A program made the position numbers and the translations under genes. 64,000 nucleotides of DNA from positions 62,001 through 126,000 of the forward strand of contig NZ_ATUW01000004.1 in NCBI RefSeq assembly GCF_000420405.1. The letters run 5' to 3'. The notes beneath the pieces are model-generated. The model searched no databases and was not told the DNA's origin. It saw only the letters and a program-made list of their open reading frames with translations. Numbering within the stretch: the stretch's first letter is position 1; each line of letters opens with the position of its first letter. The stretch is from Winkia neuii subsp. neuii DSM 8576 (GTDB lineage: Bacteria; Actinomycetota; Actinomycetes; Actinomycetales; Actinomycetaceae). This document shows positions 35,597 to 43,268 of the stretch, one piece after another.

Positions 35597-36310
35597 CTAG
35601 TTTCGCACCGCTGCCAGAGCCTGTTCAAGACTGAAGGCTCCCCGGTAGAGTGCTTTGCCGACTATGGCTCCCTCTACCACTCCGAGGGCGGCCAAATCCT
35701 TCAAATCAGCTAGGGACGACACACCTCCGGAGGAAACAATAGCAGCATCTGTGTGGTCAGCTACTTCGCGCAGCAGCTGCAGATTCGCCCCACTCATCAT
35801 GCCGTCGCGGGAAACATCGGTAACTATGTATCGGGCACAGCCGGCCTTATTGAGCCGCTCTACAACCTCGAGCACATCGGGACCTTTGTAGCTAGTGCCA
35901 CGAGCTGCCAGCGTATGCCCCAATACGTCGAGCCCTACCGCAACAAAGTCGCCATAGGAATGTATTATCTGCTCAGTCCACTCCAGATCAGCTAGCGCTG
36001 CAGTAGATAAGTTCACGCGGCTTGCCCCTGCATTCAGCGCGCTCCTGATAGCTTTCTCGTCAGTTACGCCACCCGAGATCTGTACCTTGACATTCACGGA
36101 TTTGACGATTTGCCTCAGCAAATCTGCATTAGTTCCGCGCCCGTAAGCCGCATCCAAATCGACCAGATGGATCCATTCGCTGCCGGAGGCAATGAACTGG
36201 CGCACAACTTCAAGCGGCGATCCGTAGTCGTCCTCTTCATCAACTTTTCCCTGAGAAAGGCGGACTGCCTTGCCGGCCTCGACGTCTACCGCTGGGAGTA
36301 ATTCGAACAT
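35597..36310 (-). CDS. priA: Phosphoribosyl isomerase (HisA/PriA family)
   Basis: A 237-residue TIM-barrel isomerase for ProFAR in histidine synthesis; PriA versions also act as TrpF. HisA residues are kept: Asp in LLPAVDVEAG, the VRL arginine, ISGGVTD, and the second catalytic Asp in VTDVSRDG. The segment of M. tuberculosis PriA with Arg143 and Trp145 (RGRGWETDG) reads ARGTSYKG here, so the Trp linked to TrpF activity is absent. It may therefore be a HisA-specialised form. The ATG 36310 overlaps the hisH stop by 1 nt. No other his genes except hisH occur in the window. Confidence 0.85.
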   Translation of the reverse strand: MFELLPAVDVEAGKAVRLSQGKVDEEDDYGSPLEVVRQFIASGSEWIHLVDLDAAYGRGTNADLLRQIVKSVNVKVQISGGVTDEKAIRSALNAGASRVNLSTAALADLEWTEQIIHSYGDFVAVGLDVLGHTLAARGTSYKGPDVLEVVERLNKAGCARYIVTDVSRDGMMSGANLQLLREVADHTDAAIVSSGGVSSLADLKDLAALGVVEGAIVGKALYRGAFSLEQALAAVRN

Positions 36311-36921
36311 CAGCTTCCCCTCACTTGCGCAATCCATTTGGCAACAATCTGCCGGCCAGCTCGCCCCGACTTTTCCGGAAGGAACTGGAAAGCAGTCAAA
36401 GCCCCATTTTCCACAGCTGCAAGGAATCGTTCCTGCCCTACCACCATGGTAGACAGCGGAGGTTTCATTGGTCCCGACCCGAGAAGTGTTGCTGGATCTA
36501 CGGTTGCCGCGTGAGCAAACGGGAAATAAAGCGGATCTTCAATACCGCTTAGGAGCGAGCCCGTGGGCGGGGCAATTTTCAGGTATTGTTGCCGCCCCAC
36601 ACGCCGGTTTACGCTTCCCGGCCACTGCCCAAGCCCGTTTTCGCCCACACCTTCTATATTTTGAAACAGCGCTGCCATTGCAGAACCCATAACTAGAACC
36701 GGGCGACCCCCAGCAAGGCGCCTATCCACGAGCGCATCTATGCCTGTAGCGGCAAACCCTTTAAGTAGGTTGCCGAGGCCAGCGTGCGCGGTTACTACCA
36801 TTGCCTCGGCGGCAAGAGCCTCCTCGCGCGATGGGGACAGGAGGACTTTTACCCCCTCCGTCTCGAACAATGGCGCCGCCTGCAGGGCAGACTCGTCAAG
36901 AGCAAAAAACGCAATGTTCAT
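36310..36921 (-). CDS. hisH: HisH-like protein without glutaminase active site
   Basis: A 203-residue HisH homologue, recognised by EEALAAEAMVV, RRLAGGRPVL, NGLGQWPGSV, ERFLAAVENG and FQFLPEKSGRAG. HisH normally supplies ammonia from glutamine to HisF. Its catalytic cysteine motif (GICLGMQ) is replaced by VMGSAMA with Gly79 at the cysteine position, and the protein contains no cysteine anywhere. The catalytic His of FHPEKS is Leu181; Glu183 remains. The N-terminal DYGSGNL is also lost. The reading frame is intact and overlaps its neighbours tightly, so it looks like a retained pseudoenzyme rather than a broken gene. Confidence 0.82.
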   Translation of the reverse strand: MNIAFFALDESALQAAPLFETEGVKVLLSPSREEALAAEAMVVTAHAGLGNLLKGFAATGIDALVDRRLAGGRPVLVMGSAMAALFQNIEGVGENGLGQWPGSVNRRVGRQQYLKIAPPTGSLLSGIEDPLYFPFAHAATVDPATLLGSGPMKPPLSTMVVGQERFLAAVENGALTAFQFLPEKSGRAGRQIVAKWIAQVRGS

Positions 36922-37499
36922 TCGCCCTTTTTCTTCCTTTTCATGGCCTTGCGCAAGGCTCGCAGCCCCGCCATACGCCCCATCGAAGAGGCATCTATAT
37001 TCCGGTAGTCTTCGGGAGTGGTCTTCCCCAGCAGAAGATCTTCCACGCTAGCATCAGAGGTTGAAATAACCAGCCCCGCTGGCAGGTCGCGTTCTTCTTT
37101 GCCTCCCAGGTAGCGCCTGGCCACTACCTGACCTGACACTCCCGGTTCGCCTTGGTCTTGCGAGCCCAACCAAGAAACTAGCGCAACTACTCCGAGCGGG
37201 GAAGTACGCGAGAGCACCGCTGCCAACTCATCTACTTTTTCCGGCATCGGGCGGTCAGACCCGAGCAAGGCGTTTAGATCGTCCTCGGGATCAGCAGGCA
37301 CCTCGAGCCATACTGCCGCCCCCGTGTTGGTCATTACCACTTGCCCTGGCAAGGAAGACATGGCTAGCACCCCAGCCACAGCCTCCTGGGACGCCAAGGG
37401 AGTAAGTATCAGGGCCACAGAGCGCGCCTCGAACGCGGGCTCAATATCGTCCATCTGTTCAGTTAGTTCGCGAAGTGCCTCATCCCATTCGTCGCTCAC
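36918..37499 (-). CDS. Conserved-looking protein of unknown function
   Basis: I do not recognise this 193-residue protein. It begins with an acidic helix-prone segment (SDEWDEALRELTEQMDD), has a hydrophobic core region (SVALILTPLASQEAVAGVLAMS) and ends in a strongly basic tail (LRALRKAMKRKKKGE). No signal peptide or membrane segment is visible. The GTG start at 37499 has AGGGGG at 4-nt spacing. It overlaps the hisH-like gene by 4 bp, implying translational coupling, and follows the SLC1-type transporter by 31 bp. Confidence 0.75.
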   Translation of the reverse strand: MSDEWDEALRELTEQMDDIEPAFEARSVALILTPLASQEAVAGVLAMSSLPGQVVMTNTGAAVWLEVPADPEDDLNALLGSDRPMPEKVDELAAVLSRTSPLGVVALVSWLGSQDQGEPGVSGQVVARRYLGGKEERDLPAGLVISTSDASVEDLLLGKTTPEDYRNIDASSMGRMAGLRALRKAMKRKKKGE

Positions 37500-37530
37500 A
37501 AAGCCCCCTAGTTAGTTCTTAGCCACTAGC

Positions 37531-38772
37531 CTAGTCATTTGCAGAGGCCAATTCCTGAGCCACCGCCCTGGAGCGGGCTCTCTCCGCCCCCAGCGAACCT
37601 GCAGCCAACTTGTTGACAACCATAGCGATAGCCCCGTCTCCGGTAACGTTACACGCAGTACCAAACGAATCGATCGCCACGTATAGGGCAACCATCAGCC
37701 CGTACATTGGATCTGTGAAGGCAAGCATCCCCTGGAGCACACCTTGAGCAGCCGTAATGGCCCCACCAGGAACCCCTGGGGCAGCAATCATAGTGATTGC
37801 CAACATGCAGATGAACCCCGCATAAGTTCCAAAGGAAACGCTAATGCCCGACATGTACAGGACTGCCATAGAAAATGCCACTATCTTCACGGTGGAACCC
37901 GCCAGGTGGATGGTAGCGCACAGCGGCACTGTGAACGAAGCAACCTCGGTGGATACCCCATTCTTCTCGGAGCACCGCAAAGTTACCGGAATGGTAGCCG
38001 CTGACGAGGCCGTGCCCAAGGCCGTCAAGTATGCGGGCATCATGCGACCTAACGCAAGGAAAGGATTAGCTCGGGCAATAATCCCCGCAAGCAGGTATTG
38101 CAAAATGAGCATGACGAACGTAAGCAGAATCGAAACCGCGACGATTTTTATCATCGCCACTATGACCGAGGCTATTTCCCCGGATTTAGTTAGGTTCATG
38201 AAGATCCCGAAGATGTGCAACGGCAGTAGCGGCACGATCGTTTTCTTGATGGTGGCGAGCATGATGTTGCGGAATTCGCGCATGCCTTCGCGCATCACCC
38301 GAGAATCTACCGACGCCACCCCAATCCCCAGCAGGAAAGCAAGCACGAGGGCGGTGAACACGTTAAACACCGGCGGAATCGTAAAGTTGTCACCAAGGAG
38401 GGAGGACACGGCCCCTCCGGGAGCACCTAGCTTCACCATTTTTTGCCCGGCCAACAAGGTTGGGTAGAGCGCTTTCGTTACGAAGTAGGTAGAAAAACCG
38501 GCAAACAGGGTAGAGCCGTAGGCAATTAGCGTGGTTATGAGCAGCCACTTGCCAGCCGAGGAGCCGAGGTCGGCCAGCGCGGGAGCCACTAGGCCTACAA
38601 TTATTAGGGGCACCACAAACCCCAGATATTGGCCAAAAAGAGCATTGAATGTGGCAAAGGGAACCACAAACCAGTTTGGCACAAACAGTCCCAGTGCTAT
38701 ACCGCCTGCGATAGCGAGCACAACCCAGAACAACAATGTCCTAAAGAGCTTAGGCAGCCTGAGGGAAGCCAT
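37531..38772 (-). CDS. SLC1/DAACS-type cation symporter, atypical substrate site
   Basis: A 413-residue membrane transporter of the dicarboxylate/amino acid:cation symporter family. The serine-rich HP1 loop (LGTASSAATIPVT) and the TM8 stretch IDSFGTACNVTGDGA are clear. The sodium motif NMDGT is replaced by HLAGS, and the Arg that binds acidic side chains (DRxRTxxNVxGD) is Gly. Glutamate/aspartate/dicarboxylate transport is therefore doubtful; a neutral or different solute is more likely. It is the first gene of the minus-strand run leading to hisH-priA, with its promoter in the 134-bp divergent gap to lipB. Confidence 0.85.
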   Translation of the reverse strand: MASLRLPKLFRTLLFWVVLAIAGGIALGLFVPNWFVVPFATFNALFGQYLGFVVPLIIVGLVAPALADLGSSAGKWLLITTLIAYGSTLFAGFSTYFVTKALYPTLLAGQKMVKLGAPGGAVSSLLGDNFTIPPVFNVFTALVLAFLLGIGVASVDSRVMREGMREFRNIMLATIKKTIVPLLPLHIFGIFMNLTKSGEIASVIVAMIKIVAVSILLTFVMLILQYLLAGIIARANPFLALGRMMPAYLTALGTASSAATIPVTLRCSEKNGVSTEVASFTVPLCATIHLAGSTVKIVAFSMAVLYMSGISVSFGTYAGFICMLAITMIAAPGVPGGAITAAQGVLQGMLAFTDPMYGLMVALYVAIDSFGTACNVTGDGAIAMVVNKLAAGSLGAERARSRAVAQELASAND

Positions 38773-38906
38773 AGTATTTCTGTTCTCCGTAATCTATAGG
38801 GGCCATCCTACACTGTAGAGTTACCGGCTCAATATAGCCTCACCGGCCACAATTTGAAACTATTTCTCTCACATTGCACTCCATGAGATGACCCACCTTT
38901 TCGCGC
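38773..38906. promoter_or_regulatory. Divergent promoter region between the symporter gene and lipB
   Basis: A 134-bp gap without a gene. It contains the near-perfect palindrome CTACA-C-TGTAG (38808-38818), a possible operator or -10 overlap, and TATAGA on the minus strand about 30 bp from the symporter start. No clear lipB ribosome binding site or promoter is visible. Assignment is tentative. Confidence 0.35.
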
Positions 38907-39590
38907 ATGCCTCGAATCTATCCAGCCGGTAACATTAGCAGTGTGCGAATCGTAAATCTTCTTGACCGAGGCCCAATAGACTACATGGAGGGCGATTCGG
39001 TGCAGCGGCAGATCCACGCGGAAGTGGCAGCCGGGCGCAGCGAAGACACCCTTATACTGCAGGAATTTAAACCCACCTGGACAGCGGGGCGGAAAACAAA
39101 GCCACAAGACATTCCCGATTCTTCGATTCCGGTAATTGAGATGGATCGGGGCGGCTCGGTCACCTGGCACGGACCGGGCCAGCTGGTGTGCTACCCAATC
39201 GTCAAGCTTGCCGAGCCCATCGATGTAGTGAAGTTCGTACGCAACCTCGAAAAGGGCGTGCGCGCCTGCATCGAGGATAACTGGCATATCAAGACCGATG
39301 TTGTAGAAGGGCGCTCAGGAGTGTGGATCCTGAGGCCCAATATGCAGGACCGAAAAATATGTGCCATCGGGGTCAAAACTGCCCTAGGCACCACCATGCA
39401 TGGACTGGCACTCAATTCTTATCCCAATATCGAATCAGGCTTCGGCAAAATTGTGCCCTGCGGTCTGGCTGATGCTGGGGTAACGTCCCTTAGTGTCGAG
39501 GGAGCCGAAGTTCCCCTGGACGAGGTGGCTAAGGCGCTGGTGCCTGCCCTCGAAGAAGCACTAAAGGAAAACCGCCAGGAAGGAAACTGA
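38907..39590 (+). CDS. lipB: Octanoyl-[ACP]:protein N-octanoyltransferase
   Basis: A 227-residue LipB that transfers octanoate from ACP to lipoyl domains. Motifs: [21 protein letters not shown], the catalytic-lysine segment [17 protein letters not shown], and the catalytic cysteine in [16 protein letters not shown]. The start is uncertain: ATG 38907 has no good ribosome binding site, and a GTG at 38942 ([14 protein letters not shown], where family similarity begins) is an alternative. The stop overlaps the lipA start (TGATG), so the pair is coupled. Confidence 0.93.
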   Translation: MPRIYPAGNISSVRIVNLLDRGPIDYMEGDSVQRQIHAEVAAGRSEDTLILQEFKPTWTAGRKTKPQDIPDSSIPVIEMDRGGSVTWHGPGQLVCYPIVKLAEPIDVVKFVRNLEKGVRACIEDNWHIKTDVVEGRSGVWILRPNMQDRKICAIGVKTALGTTMHGLALNSYPNIESGFGKIVPCGLADAGVTSLSVEGAEVPLDEVAKALVPALEEALKENRQEGN

Positions 39591-40618
39591 TGTCTACAGT
39601 CCCAGAGCCTGAAGGGCGCAAACTACTTCGTGTCGAGGTCCGCAACTCAAAAACTCCAATCGAAAAAAAGCCCACCTGGATCAAGACAAAGGCAGTAACG
39701 GGCAAGCGGTACATGGAAATGCGCCAGCGAGTGCGTGACGCCGGCTCGCACACAGTGTGTGCCGAGGCGGGCTGCCCAAATATTTTTGAATGCTGGGAAG
39801 ACCGCGAGGCTACCTTCCTAATAGGGGGCGCCTTCTGCACTAGGCGCTGCGATTTTTGCGATATCGCAACTGGCAAACCAACCGAATACGACACCGACGA
39901 ACCTCGTCGAGTGGCCTCTGAAATTGCGGCATTAAAACTCAACTACGCCACCGTTACGGGGGTGTCTCGCGACGATTTAGAGGACGGAGCCTCCTGGCTA
40001 TACGCCGAAACCTGCCGGCAGATTCACGCCCAGTCTCCCGGCACGGGCGTTGAACTGCTAGTTGACGATTTCCGTGGCAAGGACGAGGCCTTAGACGAAG
40101 TCTTTTCCTCCAAACCCGAGGTATTCGGGCACAACCTCGAAACAGTGCCGCGAATCTTCAAGAAGATTCGCCCAGCCTTCCGCTACGAGCGTTCTCTAGA
40201 AGTGCTGCGCAAGGCCCACGAAGCCGGGCTGATCACCAAATCGAATTTTATTCTAGGAATGGGGGAAACTACCGACGAGGTGGTTCAAGCGATGAAGGAC
40301 ATGCGTTCAGCGCAGGTCGATTTGCTAACCATTACTCAATACCTACGCCCCTCCCCCCTGCACCACCCCATCGATAGGTGGGTGAAGCCCAAAGAGTTCG
40401 TAGAACTTTCTAAAATTGCCTACGAACTGGGCTTCAAGGGGGTCATGTCGGGGCCGATGGTGCGTTCCTCCTACAGAGCCGGGCGGTTGTGGGCTAAGGC
40501 CATGCGAGCCTACGGGAGGCCTCTGTCAAAGGAACAAGAGGAGCTTTACTTCCAGGGCACTACCCGCCAGGAGGCCTCTACTCTCCTGGCGGACAACCCG
40601 GCCCTGGCCAGCGCCTAG
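39590..40618 (+). CDS. lipA: Lipoyl synthase
   Basis: A 342-residue radical-SAM enzyme that inserts two sulfurs into octanoyl groups. Both iron-sulfur sites are visible: the auxiliary cluster cysteines in [12 protein letters not shown] and the SAM cluster CTRRCDFCD. The C-terminal RSSY motif that supplies the serine ligand is present (VRSSYRAG). Length fits the family. It shares one base with lipB and converges with the downstream ligase gene with a 4-bp overlap. Confidence 0.96.
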   Translation: MSTVPEPEGRKLLRVEVRNSKTPIEKKPTWIKTKAVTGKRYMEMRQRVRDAGSHTVCAEAGCPNIFECWEDREATFLIGGAFCTRRCDFCDIATGKPTEYDTDEPRRVASEIAALKLNYATVTGVSRDDLEDGASWLYAETCRQIHAQSPGTGVELLVDDFRGKDEALDEVFSSKPEVFGHNLETVPRIFKKIRPAFRYERSLEVLRKAHEAGLITKSNFILGMGETTDEVVQAMKDMRSAQVDLLTITQYLRPSPLHHPIDRWVKPKEFVELSKIAYELGFKGVMSGPMVRSSYRAGRLWAKAMRAYGRPLSKEQEELYFQGTTRQEASTLLADNPALASA

Positions 40619-42099
40619 ATAAGTTTCGCCGCCGCCCTACGGTCGTGTTTACCCGTGGGGCCCAGCGGGATCTTGGAAACTAGCACCAGCTTGCGCGGTA
40701 ATTTGAAGCGCGCAATCGACTTTTCGGCCCAGGCCCGAATTTCTTCCAATGAGGGCGGATTTTTGCCCGGCACAGCAACTACGGCTAACGTTTCACCCCA
40801 TTTGGGGTCCGAAACACCAACTGTGCACCAGTCCTCGAGCCCGCTAATGCCTGCCAGAGCGCGGTCTATTTCTGCCGGGTGAATATTTTCGCCCCCCGAA
40901 ATTACGATCTCTTTGGACCGTCCCACAATCGTTATGAGGCCGTCCTCATCCCAGTGCCCCACGTCCCCGGTGGGCAGCCACCGATCTTCTCGGACTATTT
41001 GCCCCCCTCGTAGCCAGCGAGTGACCACGTTTGGGCCGGTAATAGTCAATTCCCCGTCTATCCCCGCCTGCTTCACCACATGGTTGTTTTGGTCGCGAAC
41101 TTCCACGCGCGTATACGGAAACGGCCTTCCAGCCGAAATGGGGTGCGTAGCCAGCAAGCGCTGGGGCAGGCAGGTGCAGGTGGCCGCTGCCTCGGTCATG
41201 CCCCACACGTGGATGGGAGTGAGGCCTACCTCGATCATTTTTAGCGCCAAGTCCCTATCCAGGGGGGAGCCACCAATTAGTGGGATCCTAAAATCGGGCA
41301 GATTTTCCCTGGTAAATCCCCCTTGTGCGCAGAGCGCCTTAAACATTGTGGGAACCGCAAACATGGTGTTCACATGCCAATGCTTCAGCGTTTGCACTAG
41401 CTCAGCCGGCCTGAAAGCGGGCACAATCACCACGGTGCCCCCCGAGCAAAAAAGATCCGTAGTGAGGCCGTTGAACCCGCCTATATGTGAAAGTGGTACA
41501 GCTACAGCTAGCGTGTCCCTCCGGTCGTAGCCGAACCCCTCGCGTAGATTCCGCCATCCCCACCACAGATTAGCGTGCGTGAGCACTGGCCCTTTGGGTA
41601 TTCCCGTAGTGCCAGAAGTAAAGATAATAGCCGCTGGCCTATCCTCATCGCACTCAACCGGTTCTACGTCGATTTTCGGCTGTTCTTCAAGCCAGGTGCG
41701 CCACGTAGGAGTGACGGGCACGACCTTGGTTGGCCTACCCCATTCGGCGGAATCGGCACGATCCGTAAAAGCTAGAACTGGCCGAGCGCGTTCTATGAGA
41801 TCTGCAACTTCAACTGCGGACAGGCGCACATTTATCGGGTTTACTATTGCCCCTATCCAGGCGCAAGCCCCATAGGCAAGCAGATGCAAGGGGTGATTTG
41901 CGCAAACTAACGAGACCACGTCCCCTGCCCGCACGCCCTCGGAAACAAAATACTGTGCAAGGGAGGCTACCAGGTCCAAGCTCTGCGCGGCACTGAGCTG
42001 CCCGGTGGGGTACGCCAACGACACCTTGTCTGGGTCACGAAACACCGCCCTACGCAAATGTGAGATAGGCGAAAAATCTACCTTAGGAAGCTCACTCAT
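40615..42099 (-). CDS. AMP-forming acyl-CoA synthetase/ligase
   Basis: A 494-residue member of the ANL superfamily that activates a carboxylic acid with ATP and usually joins it to CoA. Motifs in order: phosphate loop [25 protein letters not shown], hinge-proximal [28 protein letters not shown] and the catalytic lysine in [12 protein letters not shown]. The substrate (fatty acid, o-succinylbenzoate or other) cannot be read. The ATG 42099 behind AGAGGAA is preferred; the frame is open to a GTG at 42162. It converges on lipA, overlapping by 4 bp. Confidence 0.87.
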   Translation of the reverse strand: MSELPKVDFSPISHLRRAVFRDPDKVSLAYPTGQLSAAQSLDLVASLAQYFVSEGVRAGDVVSLVCANHPLHLLAYGACAWIGAIVNPINVRLSAVEVADLIERARPVLAFTDRADSAEWGRPTKVVPVTPTWRTWLEEQPKIDVEPVECDEDRPAAIIFTSGTTGIPKGPVLTHANLWWGWRNLREGFGYDRRDTLAVAVPLSHIGGFNGLTTDLFCSGGTVVIVPAFRPAELVQTLKHWHVNTMFAVPTMFKALCAQGGFTRENLPDFRIPLIGGSPLDRDLALKMIEVGLTPIHVWGMTEAAATCTCLPQRLLATHPISAGRPFPYTRVEVRDQNNHVVKQAGIDGELTITGPNVVTRWLRGGQIVREDRWLPTGDVGHWDEDGLITIVGRSKEIVISGGENIHPAEIDRALAGISGLEDWCTVGVSDPKWGETLAVVAVPGKNPPSLEEIRAWAEKSIARFKLPRKLVLVSKIPLGPTGKHDRRAAAKLI

Positions 42100-42165
42100 T
42101 TCCTCTTGCCTTCCTGAAAAACACAAAATTCCCGCCGCCGTGGCAGGTAAAAATTCCTTCACCGG

Positions 42166-42576
42166 CTACTTCGCCAATGAAGGGAAACGAACTTTACGGA
42201 TTCCCCTGGCGACGCCGTAGCTTGCAAGTAAAGCAAGAAACCACAAAGCCCACAGTGCCACAACCGCCATGGTAAGCCGGGTCAAAGATAGCGAAATCAA
42301 GGTCAATGCCACAAACCAACCTGCCATTGCCAAGATGTATAGGCTCAGCGGACGAGACATTGCCCGGCGGGCAGCTAAGACACCTAAAATCACTAGCCCC
42401 AGCGCTGTCAAGACCATTCCCAATACACGCACACCAAGGTGCGAGTCAGCCGCGTTAAATACTGCCACCGAAGCAATGCCGGCAGCAATTAGGACATCGG
42501 CAACCCGAATTCTACGAGCAAACTTCTGATTGCGCCTGCGAATCCCAGCTCGCCTGATTCCTATCTTCTTATCCAC
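42166..42576 (-). CDS. Small membrane protein of unknown function
   Basis: A 136-residue protein with a basic N terminus (about 25 residues rich in Lys/Arg) and four predicted membrane segments: VADVLIAAGIASVAVF, VLGMVLTALGLVILGVL, LYILAMAGWFVALTLI and VVALWALWFLALLASY. It ends with a basic tail. I do not recognise the family. It precedes the acyl-CoA ligase on the same strand and lies back to back with the S4-domain gene. Confidence 0.68.
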   Translation of the reverse strand: MDKKIGIRRAGIRRRNQKFARRIRVADVLIAAGIASVAVFNAADSHLGVRVLGMVLTALGLVILGVLAARRAMSRPLSLYILAMAGWFVALTLISLSLTRLTMAVVALWALWFLALLASYGVARGIRKVRFPSLAK

Positions 42577-42625
42577 GCGCCCTCCTCACTGAAATAGTGT
42601 AGCTCGTAACCGGTAGACTTTCGTT

Positions 42626-42853
42626 ATGGACACAATCGAGGTAAAAGGCTCAATTCGGCTAGGTCAGTTTTTGAAACTTGCAGGTGTCGTAGAGGACGGG
42701 GCTACCGCCCGTATTGCCATCCAAAGTGGCGACGTAGACGTAAATGGCCACACGGAATTGCGTCGCGGCTCCCACCTTAGAGACGGGGACGTAATCACAG
42801 TGCACTACCCTGACGGGGCGGCCGCAGATATTGCGGTAAAAGCTATCGATTAG
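42626..42853 (+). CDS. S4-domain RNA-binding protein, YbcJ-like
   Basis: A 75-residue stand-alone S4 domain. The core IRLGQFLKLAGVVEDGATARIAIQSGDVDVNG matches the S4 fold; the closing segment ELRRGSHLRDGDVITV is typical of YbcJ/RqcP-like small proteins that bind structured RNA. The role is inferred from the fold only. Its 3' end overlaps the convergent fur gene by 11 bp. Confidence 0.82.
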   Translation: MDTIEVKGSIRLGQFLKLAGVVEDGATARIAIQSGDVDVNGHTELRRGSHLRDGDVITVHYPDGAAADIAVKAID

Positions 42854-43259
42854 CCTGACAATCAGGGCAGAGCCCCCAGTAAATCACTTCCACCCGTTCC
42901 ACTTCAAAGCCCCTGTCAGGGTGGGCTTGCAGGCAAGGGGCGTAGCCGGCAGCACATGGGATGTCGACCATCTTGCCACAACGCCGGCACACCATATGAT
43001 GGTGATTGTCTCCCTTATCTATCTCGTAACGTGCCCGTGCCCCCGCAGGTTCCACGCGGTTCAGGATGCCCTTTTCCGTAAGCGTGTTTAGCGTGTCATA
43101 AATAGTCTGCCCAGCTATCTTGCCGAGGGCGGCGCCCACGAGTTCACGCACTTGGTCGGCATTGGCATGGGGAGCCTTTTCGAGTGCAGCCAAGACGGCA
43201 AGCCTGGTTTCAGTTACGCGCAAGCCAGCTCGTCTTAGGAGCTCGCTAGACGTGTTCAT
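42843..43259 (-). CDS. Fur-family transcriptional regulator, FurA-like
   Basis: A 138-residue Fur-superfamily repressor. An N-terminal winged helix (GLRVTETRLAVLAAL, TIYDTLNTLTEKG) is followed by the metal-binding dimerisation domain, with the His cluster NHHHMVC and two CxxC pairs (CRRC, CPDC) for structural zinc. The ending EVIYWGLCPDCQ resembles actinobacterial FurA, which responds to iron and peroxide and often controls a catalase; no katG lies here. It follows dnaE by only 9 bp on the same strand. Confidence 0.88.
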   Translation of the reverse strand: MNTSSELLRRAGLRVTETRLAVLAALEKAPHANADQVRELVGAALGKIAGQTIYDTLNTLTEKGILNRVEPAGARARYEIDKGDNHHHMVCRRCGKMVDIPCAAGYAPCLQAHPDRGFEVERVEVIYWGLCPDCQANR

Positions 43260-43268
43260 TTACTCCCC

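Noticed and set aside
39590-40618. Possible defect in lipoyl synthase
   Set aside because: Both cysteine clusters and the RSSY motif are present, so the protein looks fully functional.
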